From Symbiodinium natans (taxonomy: Eukaryota; Sar; Dinophyceae; Suessiales; Symbiodiniaceae), in the NCBI GenBank assembly GCA_905221605.1, contig CAJNDS010002136.1, positions 535,001 to 599,000 on the forward strand: 64,000 nt of DNA, given 5' to 3'. Position 1 is the first letter of the stretch; every line of letters starts with the position of its first letter. Shown here piece by piece: positions 32,307 to 43,014 of this stretch. Made by a program: the position numbers and the translations under genes. The notes under the pieces were generated by a model. It saw only the letters and a program-made list of their open reading frames with translations. It searched no databases and had not been told where the DNA came from.

Positions 32307-32756
32307 CTGCAGCCGCGGCTGGTTTAGTGTTTGAGCTTTGCAAGGGCTCTGAAACACGACTGTACCCGTCTACAGTACAGTAGACCCTCCGCACTACTTT
32401 CTGGGGGAAGAGGCCAGGGCAAAATGGCGCCGAAACAAGAGTGCAGACCTCTCCATTCTGAGCCTGGGTAAACTCGAACCCTTAGGTGCTGAATACCCTA
32501 GCCCAAAAAAGGTTCACCTTTTATATGTAGTAGGATTCTATTTTACCAAAAAGTTTAAAGGTTACCTACCCAGCCCAACCCTAAACCCCAAATCCTCACC
32601 CTAAACCCTAAACCCTAAACCCTAAACCCTAAACCCTAAACCCTCCGCCCTGGCGTGGTCAAGGAACGAGACCGATGTCATTGGCCATCTGATGCAGCTT
32701 CGTCTGCATGGCCTCGTGCGGAGGTGCTGGACCAAGATTCTTTAAAGCTTGCCATG

Positions 32757-33076
32757 CAAGGCTTAGGGCTTAGGGTTTAGGGTTTAGGGTTAGGGGTCTA
32801 GGGCTTAGGGTTTAGGGTTTAGGGTTTAGGGTTTAGGGTTTAGGGTTTAGGGTTTAGGGTTTAGGGTTTAGGGTTTAGGGTTTAGGGTGTAGGGTGTAGG
32901 GTGTAGGCGGCAGGGTTCGGAGTTGAAGGCGGCCGTTCGCACAGCAATCGAACGGGCCCAGGGATGTTCTCCTTGGCCCGAGATGCCCAGACCCGTGGAG
33001 CCTGAAACCCTAAACCCTAAACCCTAAACCCTAAACCCTAAACCCTAAACCCTAAACCCTAAACCCTAAACCCTAA
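32757..33076. repeat. Opposed TTTAGGG and CCCTAAA arrays
   Basis: TTTAGGG at 32757-32908, then about 95 bp of unique sequence, then CCCTAAA at 33004-33076: arrays in opposite orientation with G-rich first. Confidence 0.9.
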
Positions 33077-33099
33077 CCCGCATATGTAGGCAACCATCG

Positions 33100-33970
33100 C
33101 TTTAGCGAAGGCCTTAACGGGAGTGCAGGAGTGGATCCCAAAACCATCTCCCACACATGCCCTTAGATACCCACGCCCCCTAAACCCTAAACCCTAAACC
33201 CTAAACCCTAAACCCTAAACCCTAAACAGCAGTAGGTTTTAGTTTGGAGGCGCACAACCCGTAAGCCGAACACCTTGCCTACACCCTAAACGCTTCTAGA
33301 CCCAAGAATAATCCAGGCATCAACAGGGTGCCCCTTTGGTTTAAAGGGGCTTCTCGGGGAACCCCCAAAAAGAATGAATAAGGGCCTACACGTACACTTG
33401 GTCCTAGACTAACAGACAGCGAGGTTTTGCAGCTGAGGCCAGATCCTCGACCCATTCCATCTCAAACTTCTCCCAATCTCTGATGAGATCCTGTCCTCTC
33501 AGGGCTGAGGCTACGGAACAACCCCAACCCCCTGAACCGCAAGCTTCAGCCACAACCCTGAACCCTAAACCCTAAACCCAAACCCCAAACCCTAAACTAG
33601 GTCTCAGGTTCAAGGACACTGGCACAACAAAAGCCCAGGAATCAGTCGGGATCGGCTAGAACGAGTTGGACCACCTCTCAAGGATACATACATCGCAGTC
33701 CGGCTGGCATAGTTTTGAGAAACGAAATCTTGGGTCCTGCGCCGAACTGCGTGTCCCGACGTTTTAATGAGAGGCCATCCCTCTGTTTCCTGCGTAGTTC
33801 GTTTCACTTGATTCTTATACTTCCGTTAGATTCCAAGTCAGAGCACAAGAGCTGAAACCCGCATCCTGAGCAAGAGAGACACAGGCAGCCCGAACTCCCC
33901 AGGCCTATGCAAGTCATGAGCCCTAAGTTTCAGTCCCGAATCACAGGCACCGGAACCACCTTGTGCGTCG
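33100..33970. other. Stretch without a confident gene
   Basis: Holds a CCCTAAA array (33180-33227), a family I copy, and a possible small plus-strand exon at about 33092-33160 (RFSEGLNGSAGVDPKTISHT). The rest shows nothing I can support. Confidence 0.3.
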
Positions 33971-33977
33971 TAGAGTC

Positions 33978-34096
33978 GAACCCTAAACCCTAAACCCTAA
34001 ACCCTAAACCCTAAACCCTAAACCCTAAACCCTAAACCCTAAACCCTAAACCCTAAACCCTAAACCCTAAACCTAAACCCTAAACCCTAAACCCTA
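33978..34096. repeat. CCCTAAA array
   Basis: About 17 units ending just before the acceptor of the exon at about 34109. Confidence 0.92.
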
Positions 34097-34107
34097 GAAG
34101 GGTCGCA

Positions 34108-34337
34108 GCTCCTTTCAGTGCGGGCGCCACCGTGCGGGCCAGAAAGCCTTTGCAAAAGGAAAGCCAGCCAGGGGCAAGGCTGCATGGGGCGACGTGGGGG
34201 CTCCCAAGATCGGGGTACCCTTGTTGGGGGCCCTTTAAGGGGGTTCTGTTCTATTAGGGTAGAAAGGGGCTACCCCCGATTTTGTGGGAAATACCCCACA
34301 TCAAGATTCCTGTGAACTGGATTGAACCTTGGGCCCC
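34108..34337 (+). CDS. Two-exon gene end with a family E element as intron
   Basis: Exon 1 (acceptor CTCCTTTCAG|TG) reads CGRHRAGQKAFAKGKPARGK, then AAWGDVGAPKIG. The intron 34215-34305 (91 bp) runs from GGG|GTACCC to ATCAAG|ATT. Exon 2 reads IPVNWIEPWAPRRLY, then TAA. The frame is kept exactly. The element inside the intron has inverted ends, and CAAGAT stands on both sides as a probable target duplication. Lys/Arg/Gly-rich; function unknown. Confidence 0.52.
34209..34300 (+). mobile_element. Family E element acting as an intron
   Basis: ATCGGGGTACCCTTGTTGG pairs with CTACCCCCGATTTTGTGGG. CAAGAT at 34205-34210 and 34302-34307. Its ends hold the splice sites of the intron 34215-34305. Confidence 0.72.
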
Positions 34338-35307
34338 TAGACGTCTGTACTAAATACCACAGTTCAAGCTTAGGGTTTGGAGGCTCAAGGCTTCGGGCCC
34401 CTCAGGGCCCAAATGCCGACACCTGAACGACTGAACGACTTGCTTTCGCCCGGAGGCCGACGGGCAGCACTGCCCTCATGGACCTCGCCAAGGAGGTTGA
34501 GAATGGCGGTGAGGGGTTGCTGGTTGGATTGTGGAAGCCTTTCTTTTGCAATGCGCAGGCACGAGGCTGAGCGCATTGAGTCTAGCGTGGCTACTCCTAT
34601 CGATCAGCCAGCAAAACATTAGACTCAGTGTTTCCAATGAGAAAGTATCATTGCGGAAATGCTGGCAACCTCACAGCACCATGTTGCTTGAGGGAAAGAG
34701 AGCTTCTAATGGCGGGAGGACTGTCCACTCTACGTCTTCGTTGAGCGACGACGCAGCTTGCATTGATACGATATGTATGCTACGAACCCATGCCACTTTC
34801 AAGAAGAAACTGTAAGATAGCGAAGGTGGGTGTAGCACTTCAGTCTGGAGCAGCACCGGGCACAGGAGGCTGAGACCCAAGCCCTATACCCCCAGCACGA
34901 AATTTTGGGGGCCCTGAAGCAACATTTGGAGGGAGCAAGGCGTTAAAGGTTTTGAAGACTAGGGCTGCCAGGGGTTTGCAGAAACTTTTGGAGGGTTCTC
35001 CTTGCGACGAACTTGTGAATCCTGAAAGCCTCCTGGCGTTGACTTGCCCAAAGGGAACCCCCTAACCAAGGGCGGTTGTATTGGACTATAAGCCCACAAG
35101 CGCTTTTATCCCCCGTGATCCTCAACTTCCTTCAAGGTCTGCCGGGGTCCCGCACTGATGGTCGCTCGTCGCACGGAGCACCTCATGGGACAGAGCCGGT
35201 GTCTCTCAGGCGTTTGAACGCCCGAACGATCCAATTCAGGCAGGTAGACCGCATGTACTTGCCACGGGAAACCCTAAATCCTAAACCCCAAAACCCTAAA
35301 CCCTAAA

Positions 35308-35400
35308 CCCTAGTCACGGTAGCAGAGAGTCGGGGCGACAGCTCTCGGCCCATGAGAGTGTCGGAAAACTTTAGCGTACCATATGGCTCAAGGTGGGGAT
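35308..35400 (-). CDS. Exon of unknown gene
   Basis: The minus strand reads DPHLEPYGTLKFSDTLMGRE, then LSPRLSATVT, ending GTGACTAG|GGTTTAG. A family A element (35410-35506) lies immediately upstream on the coding strand. The plus strand is also open. Confidence 0.42.
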
Positions 35401-35409
35401 CCCACAAGA

Positions 35410-35506
35410 TGGATTTTCCCCTTATACTAACAGTCCTTAGTAGGGAAGAAAATAAGGAGTACTATAATCCCTATCAAGGACTGTTAGTATAAGGGGGCGC
35501 ATCCCA
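35410..35506. mobile_element. Family A inverted-repeat element
   Basis: Contains CTTATACTAACAGTCCTTAG and its partner CAAGGACTGTTAGTATAAG. Outer ends are more diverged. Confidence 0.8.
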
Positions 35507-35652
35507 ATCTACAAGGGCCTTCCGACAAGCCTACGTTAGGCGCAGGGGCTCTAGACCCTCCTTAAACCCCAAACCCTAAACCCTAAACCCTAAACCCTAA
35601 ACCCTAGAAATATCTTTTAACCGAGGGAGGGGACAACCTCAAGAATCTCAAC

Positions 35653-35706
35653 CCGCAACAAAGTCCCCCGCCTCCTCGGCGCTGAAGCACTGGCCGAGCT
35701 TGTTGC
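35653..35706 (-). CDS. Exon of unknown gene
   Basis: The minus strand from TCTGACCAG|GGC reads GRNKLGQCFSAEEAGDFVA with donor GCGG|GTTGAG. Compact and well bounded, with a TTTAGGG array directly upstream on the coding strand. Confidence 0.48.
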
Positions 35707-35833
35707 GGCCCTGGTCAGAATATGAGTTTAGGGTTTAGGGTTTAAGGTTTAGGGTTTAGGGGTTGGGTTTAGGGTTTAGGGTTTCGGGTTTCGGGTTTAG
35801 GGCTTGGGGTTTAGGGTTCAGGGTTTAGGGCGG

Positions 35834-35942
35834 GTAATATAGGCCGGAATAATTAGAATAGGGCTTTGGGCGGTTATTACAGTATATCCAAAAAAGGGAC
35901 CCTCGGGGAATGCTAGTAGAATTATTCCGACCCCTATAGTAG
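35834..35942. mobile_element. Family B inverted-repeat element
   Basis: GTAATATAGGCCGGAATAAT pairs with ATTATTCCGACCCCTATAGT. It begins with GT and ends with AG like the intron copies, but no exon is clear on the left. Confidence 0.7.
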
Positions 35943-36028
35943 ACAGGGCTGGGGAAGCACAGTCGAGGCTTCGACTTTCGTGTGGGCTTGCTTGAGCCTC
36001 AGTTGCGGCGATCTGAAGAGTAGGACCC

Positions 36029-36129
36029 AAAGAGCCCAATATCCCTTAAGTAGGGAACATTCCTTAATTTATAGAGGGATCCTTAATATGGTTAGGTATA
36101 TTCCCTAATTAAGGGGTATTGGGCTCTTT
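36029..36129. mobile_element. Family D inverted-repeat element
   Basis: AAAGAGCCCAATATCCCTTA pairs with TAAGGGGTATTGGGCTCTTT. Same inner sequence as 24275-24380 but different outer bases. Confidence 0.75.
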
Positions 36130-36525
36130 GAGGAACGACATTGATGCTTGGGTTGTTCTGGCTGCTCCAGGCAGCAAACACAGATAGCGCGCTCACACAT
36201 CCTGTACACTCGGACTGAGGCGTCGAGGGGGCTTAAGGCTTCGTTTAGACTTTGGAAGAAGCTGCAACGCTGTCACCAAAGGTTGGGTTCAATCCATCCT
36301 GTGAGGTGAACGCGTTGCAGGGCGTTGCAGGCTTGGCCGCTTTTGGGTATTGTCGCATTGGTGCTTGGGTTCGAGGTCGGCTTCTGCTTCCCCCGACCCC
36401 CTCGTGTGCAGACATGTCATTTCAGAAAACCACGAACTCAACCTCGGCGTTCGAGGCTAAGGTCAGGTTAACCGGTTGATATCATCCTTACGTGTTTGCT
36501 TCCTTCCCGCCTGCCTGGCTTGCCT

Positions 36526-36690
36526 CTTCCTCCTCCTCCTCCTCCTCCTCCTCCTCCTCCTCCTCCTCCTCCTCCTCCTCCTCCTCCTCCTCCTCCTCCT
36601 CCGCCTCCGCCTCCGCCTCCGCCTCCGCCTCCGCCTCCGCCTCCGCCTCCGCCTCCGCCTCCGCCTCCGCCTCCGCCTCCCGCCTCCGTC
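36526..36690. repeat. TCC/GCCTCC microsatellite
   Basis: About 25 TCC units followed by about 13 hexamers of CGCCTC. All six frames are open and translate as homopolymers or dipeptides, so these frames are not genes. Confidence 0.93.
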
Positions 36691-36989
36691 CGCCTCCGCC
36701 TCCTCAACAACCGCTGTCGTGAAGCGTACTTGGGCATCTCAAGACGTCCAAATACTATCATTTATTTAATATTTACATTACTTGGAAGGCCCCCCCAACC
36801 GAGCCCGCCCCAAGCCATTCGTTCTTGATCCTCGTGAACGTTGTTCCTGATCGTTGCTTTTGTCTCAGTCCGCATTTATGCGTTCGACTCCTGTGCCGTC
36901 AGGGCTCTAGGACTTTAGGGCCTTAGGGCTTTGGAGGTTTAGGGGTGTTCTTAAGGCATTCAAATCTTTAGAGAAGGCGCGTAGCTGGC

Positions 36990-37196
36990 AAACCCTAAAC
37001 CCTAAACCCTAAACCCTAAACCCTAAACCCTAAACCCTAAACCCTAAACCCTAAACCCTAAACCCTAAACCCTAAACCCTAAACCCTAAACCCTAAACCC
37101 TAAACCCTAACCCTAAACCCTAAACCCTAAACCCTAAACATCCCTAAACCCTAAACATCCCTAAACCCTAAACATCCCTGAACCCTAAATCCTAAC
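36990..37196. repeat. CCCTAAA array
   Basis: About 25 units with CATCCCTAAA variants at the right end. It directly precedes the terminal exon 37193-37287. Confidence 0.92.
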
Positions 37197-37563
37197 TGTA
37201 TTTGATCCTGCCCCAGGCCTCGTGCATGCCCGCTGCGCAGCGCATGGCCTTGTCCAGCGTCAGTCCGACGGACTCCAGCAGCAAGCTGACCTCTGAAGCA
37301 AAAGGCTTAGGGTTTAGGGTTTAGGGTTTAGGGTTTAGGGTTTAGGGTTTAGGGTTTAGGGTTTAGGGTTTAGGGTTTAGGGTTTAGGGTTTAGGTTTAG
37401 GGTTTAGGGTTTAGGGTTTAGGGTTTAGGGTTTAGGGTTTAGGGTTTAGGGTTTCGGAGCCCTCCGTGCACCGTCTTGGGCCCAGACCCTGAGCCGCAGC
37501 TTCAACCTTGACTAATATCCCCCTCAGCACCCGACGGTCAGACTGGTCGAGTAGGGCGACGCA
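37193..37563 (-). CDS. Two exons, the second with a stop codon
   Basis: Exon 37563 to about 37485 reads HCVALLDQSDRRVLRGILVK, then VEAAAQ, from AAACCAG|GG to CTCAG|GGTCTGG. Exon about 37287-37193 reads VSLLLESVGLTLDKAMRCAA, then GMHEAWGRIKYS and TAG. These may be the 3' end of the JmjC gene that starts above 41.5 kb, since they are the next minus-strand exons downstream, but no family motif proves it. Confidence 0.5.
37309..37453. repeat. TTTAGGG array
   Basis: About 20 units. Together with 36990-37196 it brackets the exon at 37193-37287. Confidence 0.92.
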
Positions 37564-38077
37564 GTGCCCTGGTTTCAGGTTTCGGGTTTAGGGTTTGGGG
37601 TTTAGGGTTTAGGGTTTCGGGTTTCGGGTTTAGGGTTTAGGGTTTAGGGTTTAGGGTTTCTTCAAGTTCAGACTCTGCGTCTTCATCCTGACCCGCTCCA
37701 TCCACTACGAGGGGCCCCTACGATGTCTTGGGCGACATCGCTTACGGCTCCAGGCCTCGGGTTCAGGCGAAGCTGCAGGGTCCACCTAAGAAACTCCGTA
37801 AACAGGGCACAAGACTTCTCTAACCGGGATAGAAATCCTCGAACCCCCCCCCCCATCCCCAATGCCCTACGACTTGAAGGCTTACGGGCAAAACCTAGTC
37901 TCCCCGGCCACGCCCTACCAAAAAACTCCACCGCGGAGCGCTAAATAATAGGGCAAGGGTATGGGGTCTCGGGTCTAGGGTCTAGGGTATAGGGTTTAGG
38001 GTTTAGGGTTTAGGGTTTAGGGTTTAGGGTTCCGCATGGTTTGGAGTTTCCTAACCCCTGGGATTTCCTTGTCCAGC

Positions 38078-38134
38078 CCCGACGTATTGAAGGTGCTGGT
38101 GGCCTGGGCACTGAAGCCGTCATTGGGGCAGGGG
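38078..38134 (+). CDS. Short exon on the opposite strand
   Basis: A strong acceptor (TTTCCTTGTCCAG|) is followed by PDVLKVLVAWALKPSLGQ and donor GCAGG|GGTAGG. It is antisense to the surrounding minus-strand exons. Confidence 0.38.
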
Positions 38135-38759
38135 TAGGGTTAAGATGGATTTGGGAATCGGTTTGAGAGGTTGGGGTCTGGTGGAGTGTGTAAGCTGCAA
38201 GGGCTAGGCATGTTGATCTGAAATGTCTAGCTTCTGGGCTTGTCAAGCCAGTGCCCCTAGTTTTCGTTTTGCTGGAGATGTGAGGGTTTATGCTCTTAGT
38301 AGGGTTTAGGGTTTAGGGTTTAGGGTTTAGGGTTTAGGGTTTAGGGTTTAGGGTTTAGGGTTTAGGGCTTTGGGGTTTAGGGCTTAGGGCTTAGGGCTTT
38401 AGGCTTTAGGAAGTCCTGGGGCTCTAGGCTTGGGCTTCGGATATCCGTTTTGTCATCGGAGGAGTGCACGGCTTAGGACATGGGGGTAGAGCATTCTTGC
38501 TGTGTCACCGCGGCCTCTCAACCCCGAAGCCTTTAGAACCCTCCCATCCTAAAGCATTCAACAACATAAGGGGTTCTGAAATACCTGCTTGGCGTCCTTG
38601 ATCTAAGCCAATTCTACTGAACGCTTCGGGGGTTCCATAATTCATAGGGTCCCTTATTCTCGCAAACTCCCAATCCTTGCAGGCAGGATGCTTTTGACCC
38701 TAAACCCTAAACCCTAAACCTAAACCCCAAACCCCAAACCCCAAACCCAATCCCTTTCC

Positions 38760-38860
38760 TTAATCCCTGTTCCCCTAGAAAGAAAAAAGATCAGTTTTGT
38801 TTATATATAAGAAAGCCCATAGCCCAAAAAGTAAAAAGGATCCCTAACACTGATCTAGTT
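38760..38860. repeat. Family G dispersed repeat, copy 2
   Basis: Second copy of the 29819-29918 repeat, without clear inverted ends. It lies just downstream of the last JmjC exon found. Confidence 0.8.
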
Positions 38861-38879
38861 TCAGCCTTGCAGGCAGGAT

Positions 38880-41585
38880 GCATGAGGGAAGCCCCGCGGC
38901 AAGTAAAGGATGTCGCCGGGCTTCAGGCACTCGTCGATCAGCATGTCGCCTACCTGCACGCGAAGCCGACGATGGCCCTTAAAACCCTCTGAAAAATGTT
39001 CCTACATTATGACCCTCTTCAACCCAATAAGGCAAAAATGTACGACATCCCTAGGGCCTAGCAAGAAGCACACTAGGAGCTCAATAGCTCTGCGTTCTCT
39101 GAGGCTTGGGAAACTCGAGGCCGGGGGATGGGGGGTGCGTGCGCCAGAGTCTCAGAGGGATGGAGGATAACGGGTGGAGGACGATAACATTCGTATTTCT
39201 TGGATTCCCGAAGGGTCACGGGCTAGGGTTCAGAGAGTACTTGAGTGTCGAATCAAACTTGAGACTAGACCCATTGTCACCGGACTCCCAGAAGGAGCTG
39301 TCAAGGAGTGTCAAGGACGTTTCTTCTCTGCACTTCCTGCTCCGAACATGCGCAGCACTGGTTGACTTTAGGCTTAGCTGGCTTATCTGAGGGCAAATCC
39401 CTAAACCCAAACCCTGATAACTAAACCCTAAACCCTGAACCCTCAACCCTAAACCCTAGAAACCCTAAACCCTGTCAACCCTAAACCCGAGACCCTACAC
39501 CCCAAACCCTAAACCCTCAACTCAGAACCAGCCGCAGCCCCCGTCCTGCTGCAGGAATAGTACGTCTCCCGCTTTGCCCCTGCCCAGCAACGGGCACGCC
39601 ACAGGGACTTCAAAACTGACAAAGAGCTCCATAGAGATGGGGGTTTGCGAAATGAGGGATCCTGAATAAGGACCCCCAGATAGTATGGAGCCCTATGGAA
39701 TAAGGACCCTCAATAAGGTACACCCCCTTATTTCGGAAAACCTCATATGTTCTGTCTCTCCGGGGTCTTTGGACTTGCAAGAGAATGACTTGGAGTCCGT
39801 TTGTTGGACCTCGGGTGCAGGAGTTAGGACAGGGGTCCATGAGTTGGGGTACGGAGATTGATTTTTTGGGCCTCAATCTTGCGGTTCAGGCGGACAGCGC
39901 CGAGACTTGCTCTGCAAGAGCAACGACATCCACGAGAGTGGGCGGCCTAAGCCAAGGCAAGCACGAGCTGAGCGTCCCAGGCTTGCTGCGAAGGCTATAC
40001 TCCCCTTAGAACCTCAAAAAAAAAATAGGATTTTGAATATTCTCTTGGGCTTATACTAAAATCTACTAATTCCTAAAGGGGGCTGTAGAAGTGAAGCAAG
40101 CGCAAAACCAGTTCCGAAGCTGTCTTTGCTACGCTCACAGCGAAAACGGAAATGGCCAAAACAAATCAAGCAACTGCTGGCCTCAACCTCCCCACGTGCT
40201 CAACTAGACCCCGTACTCCAAACCCCGCGCAAAAACCCTCGCAAAACCCTTCTCGAAACCTTGGAGACCCGAAAGCCAGACACTCGACAAACCTTAAACC
40301 CTCAACCCTCAACCCTCAACCCTCAACCCTAAACCCTAAACCCTAACCCCCAGAGGTTTCGGGGCTTTTGGCTTTAATCCATGCCCCGCCTATCTGTCAT
40401 CCCTGCATCGAGGACTGGCCAGGAGGGCACCTGGGCACTGGTCCCGTAGATCCGCCAGCGCTTGAAGCCCTGCGGAGTTGGGGGAGTGGAGTTGGGCAGA
40501 TTGGGGGGGTTAGGATTTAGGGGGGAAGGGGGTCGAAGCGCACAGAGGCTTGAATTTTTGCAAAGGCATTGCTTCGGGAGCGCAGGTGCTGACCTATCCG
40601 CTTGTGTCCTGCCACCGCTACAGGAAATCAAAAAGATTGGCTGAGGATGTGGGGTGGAGCGTTCGGAGAAGACGCTATCTGCGTCTTTATTTTTTGGGTT
40701 ATCTGCGTCTTTTTTTCGGGTTATCTGCGTCTTTTTTTTCTGTTTTATCTGTGTCTTTTTTTCCTCGGTTTCGTGGGACCTGCCACGATTTTGGGCGGTT
40801 CACTGGGTTATCTGCGTCTTTTTTGGGGGTTATCTGTGTCTTTTTCAGGTTGTGGCATCATTCAGCGTTTTGGTAATCAACATGTCTTTTTGGGGTTGAG
40901 GCTTGCCCAAATCCAACATTTCCAGTTAGGGTTTTGGGTTTGGCAACCAACATCTCCTTTGAGGTTTAGGGTTTGCCAACCAACACCTCTTTTAGGGTTT
41001 AGGGCTTGGCAACCAACATCTCCTTTTAGGATTTAGGGCCTTTTAGGGTTTAGGGTTTGGCAACCAACATCTCCTTTTAGGGTTGAGGGCCTTTTAGGGT
41101 TTAGGGTTTGGCAACCAACATCTCCTTTAGGGTTTAGGGCTTGGCAACCAACATCTCCTTTTAGGGTTTAGGGCCTTTTAGGGTTTAGGGTTTGGCAACC
41201 AACATCTCCTTTTAGGATTTAAGGTTTGGCAACCAACATCTCCTTTTAGGGCCTAAAACTAACAGTTCCTTTGATCCGCTTTGCCCAGCACCTCTGTCTG
41301 CATGATGAAGGAGTCGAAGCGGTCCGTGTGAAGTGGCGCAGTCACTGGGGCATCCAGGTGCGAGATGTACACGTTCAGCGTGACGAAGGGGACCTGCGCT
41401 GTTGCCGGAAAAGTGTCGCAGAGGAAGGCTCTCCTGAACCTCACACTAACCCCACACCACCCTGCACCCTGAAAGCCCAAGAATTGGAAGCCCAAAGCAG
41501 CACCCTGAACGCTCAACCCGAAAATCGACGCTTTCCCTCCCTTGCCGCGCCGCGCCTGGAAGGCTGACTGCAGCGACTGGCAAAC
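38880..41585 (-). CDS. JmjC/cupin-type oxygenase (NO66/MINA-like), multi-exon
   Basis: Minus-strand exons join into a JmjC fold. Exon 41585-41556 gives VCQSLQSAFQ. Exon 41393-41292 gives VPFVTLNVYISHLDAPVTA then PLHTDRFDSFIMQTE, which contains the HxD iron-binding pair. Exon 40469 to about 40405 gives GFKRWRIYGTSAQVPSWPVL. Exon 39579-39529 gives GKAGDVLFLQQDGGCG. Exon about 38990-38880 gives VQVGDMLIDECLKPGD and ILYLPRGFPHAS, which carries the third metal histidine. The first two junctions keep phase 0 (TTCCAG|GCGC to CAG|GTCCCC, and GAG|GTGCTG to GCAG|GGCTTC). Joining exons 3 and 4 needs a GA donor. NO66/MINA proteins are Fe(II)/2-oxoglutarate histidyl hydroxylases acting on ribosomal proteins; whether that activity applies here is inference. 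The 41.29-40.47 kb intron carries two minisatellites. Exons at 37193-37563 and 42245-42362 may belong to the same gene. Confidence 0.65.
39639..39743. mobile_element. Family E inverted-repeat element
   Basis: GGGGGTTTGCGAAATGAGGG pairs with CCCCTTATTTCGGAAAACC. Confidence 0.7.
40676..41262. repeat. Two adjacent minisatellites inside the JmjC intron
   Basis: From 40676 to 40850 there are six copies of TTATCTG(C/T)GTCTTTTTT. From about 40920 to 41262 there are about nine copies of GGCAACCAACATCTCCTTTT separated by one or two TTTAGGG units, giving 39- and 64-base higher-order periods. Both lie in the intron between the HTD and KRW exons. Confidence 0.85.
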
Positions 41586-42244
41586 CTGTCCCGGCAAGAA
41601 CCCATGTAGGTACCCAAAAAAAGGGAGCGAGATGTTAGTCAGTGCGGTTGAGTTTTGGAGTTTGGGGTTTACGGGGTTTTTGTGGGGGTTTATGGGGTTG
41701 AAGGGTGTATGGAGTTTCGGCATCAGTGAAAGGACGCGGGGAAGGGTATTGCAGGGGACCCAAACTAAGGGCCCATACTTCGGATTCCCTACTTTTGTTG
41801 TGACAAACTGTCCTTTGTAGGGCTGTCAGCCTTGGGACTCGTGGCTCAAGATTAGGCACGTGGAGCCCGTGCCAAGCTGTGATGCGCCCTCTCTGAGGGG
41901 TTTACAGAGCGTTGGTCAACACCGAGCGAATCTATCAAACTCATACCGCACAGGCCTCGCAAGCACAGAAAGAACCCAGGATTCAGCGTAGTGGCGTAGA
42001 TAAAAAAAGTAAGTGCCTAGCATCCGTGAACACTGCAAGCAAAATGCCCTCTGCTTCTGCTTTTGCACAGCTCTTGATCCAACTCTTCAATCCTTTTGCA
42101 GAACCCGTGTCGACCTTCACTTCCGGCAATACTTCCCCCATCACACAACCCGCAAGCAACGGCCCTCGCACCTCTGCTAGGCGAGGGGACAGCGAGTTCC
42201 CACTGGAAAGTACCCAGGTTCCGTTCTTCACACCTTCAATGCGG

Positions 42245-42362
42245 AACTTTGTACTTATGGTTCGAGCATTGGGTCTTGAAGGGTTTCTTGAACTGCATGT
42301 ATGCTTGTAGTTGCATTTGTAACTCTCTCTTCAACTTGGACACTTTCCTGAACTCAAGCTAA
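42245..42362 (-). CDS. Exon of unknown gene, Lys-rich helix
   Basis: The minus strand reads LEFRKVSKLKRELQMQLQAY, then MQFKKPFKTQCSNHKYKVPH, after acceptor GCTTAG|. The first part looks like a charged helix. It is the next minus-strand exon upstream of the JmjC exons, and could encode that protein's N-terminal region. Confidence 0.45.
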
Positions 42363-42915
42363 GCCTGGGAAGTTGCTTCGTCTGCTCCTTGTTCAGAGGG
42401 GGCTATCTCCATGGCTAAGCTGACGGGTAACCTCAGAAACCTGGACAAAGACAAGGTCACCGGAGGAAAGCATTTAAAAAAAAAAGAACTGAACCTCAAC
42501 TTACATGCTAGAAACAGCACTGCTCCAGGACTCCAGGACTGGCCCTCGATACCCTGGACGTCGTCATCTCGGCCGTCGAGGGGCGCTCCCGGACGACTTC
42601 CTCTGTGAGGTCAGGCTCGCACCTGCTTGAAGGTTTCCTTGAGTAGTTGTAAGCAAGGGGAACCTCTATAGTAGCTTGCAGGAGGTTGTAGCAACCTAGG
42701 CATATCTGGCATTAACCCTAAACCCTAAAAGCCTCATATAACCATGAACCTTCGACTCGAGTTAGACTGGAAGGTGAAGAAGTTGCAAACTTTCAAGACC
42801 TTCGGCATCTTACAAGTTCAGCACCCCTTCTCAAAAAAAATGGCGCCGCCCCATCCCGAAACCCGAAACCCGAAACCCTAAACCCCAAACCCCAAACCCT
42901 ACATCCTCCCCCTAA

Positions 42916-43011
42916 GGCCAGGTCACTGCTCGGGCTCCGCTTTGCCGGATTCAGTGCCAGCCGCCATGAAAGAATGGCTCTTCAGCTGCCCGATGGCCTC
43001 GGACCCGCTGG
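42916..43011 (-). CDS. 3' terminal exon (strand uncertain)
   Basis: The minus strand after TTAAG| reads SSGSEAIGQLKSHSFMAAGT, then ESGKAEPEQ and TGA. The plus strand is also open (LLGLRFAGFSASRHERMALQ). CCCTAAA lies on the left and TTTAGGG on the right. Confidence 0.4.
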
Positions 43012-43014
43012 ACT

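Noticed and set aside
35377-35397. A relic of the dinoflagellate spliced leader (CGTACCATATGGCTCAAG)
   Set aside because: It resembles the spliced leader only with several gaps, occurs once, and lies on the strand opposite to the exon called there; chance similarity is more likely.
36468-36828. Poly-Gly, poly-Ser, poly-Pro and Leu/Arg frames over the TCC/GCCTCC tract
   Set aside because: All frames are open because the sequence is a trinucleotide microsatellite; no unique protein sequence or splice context.
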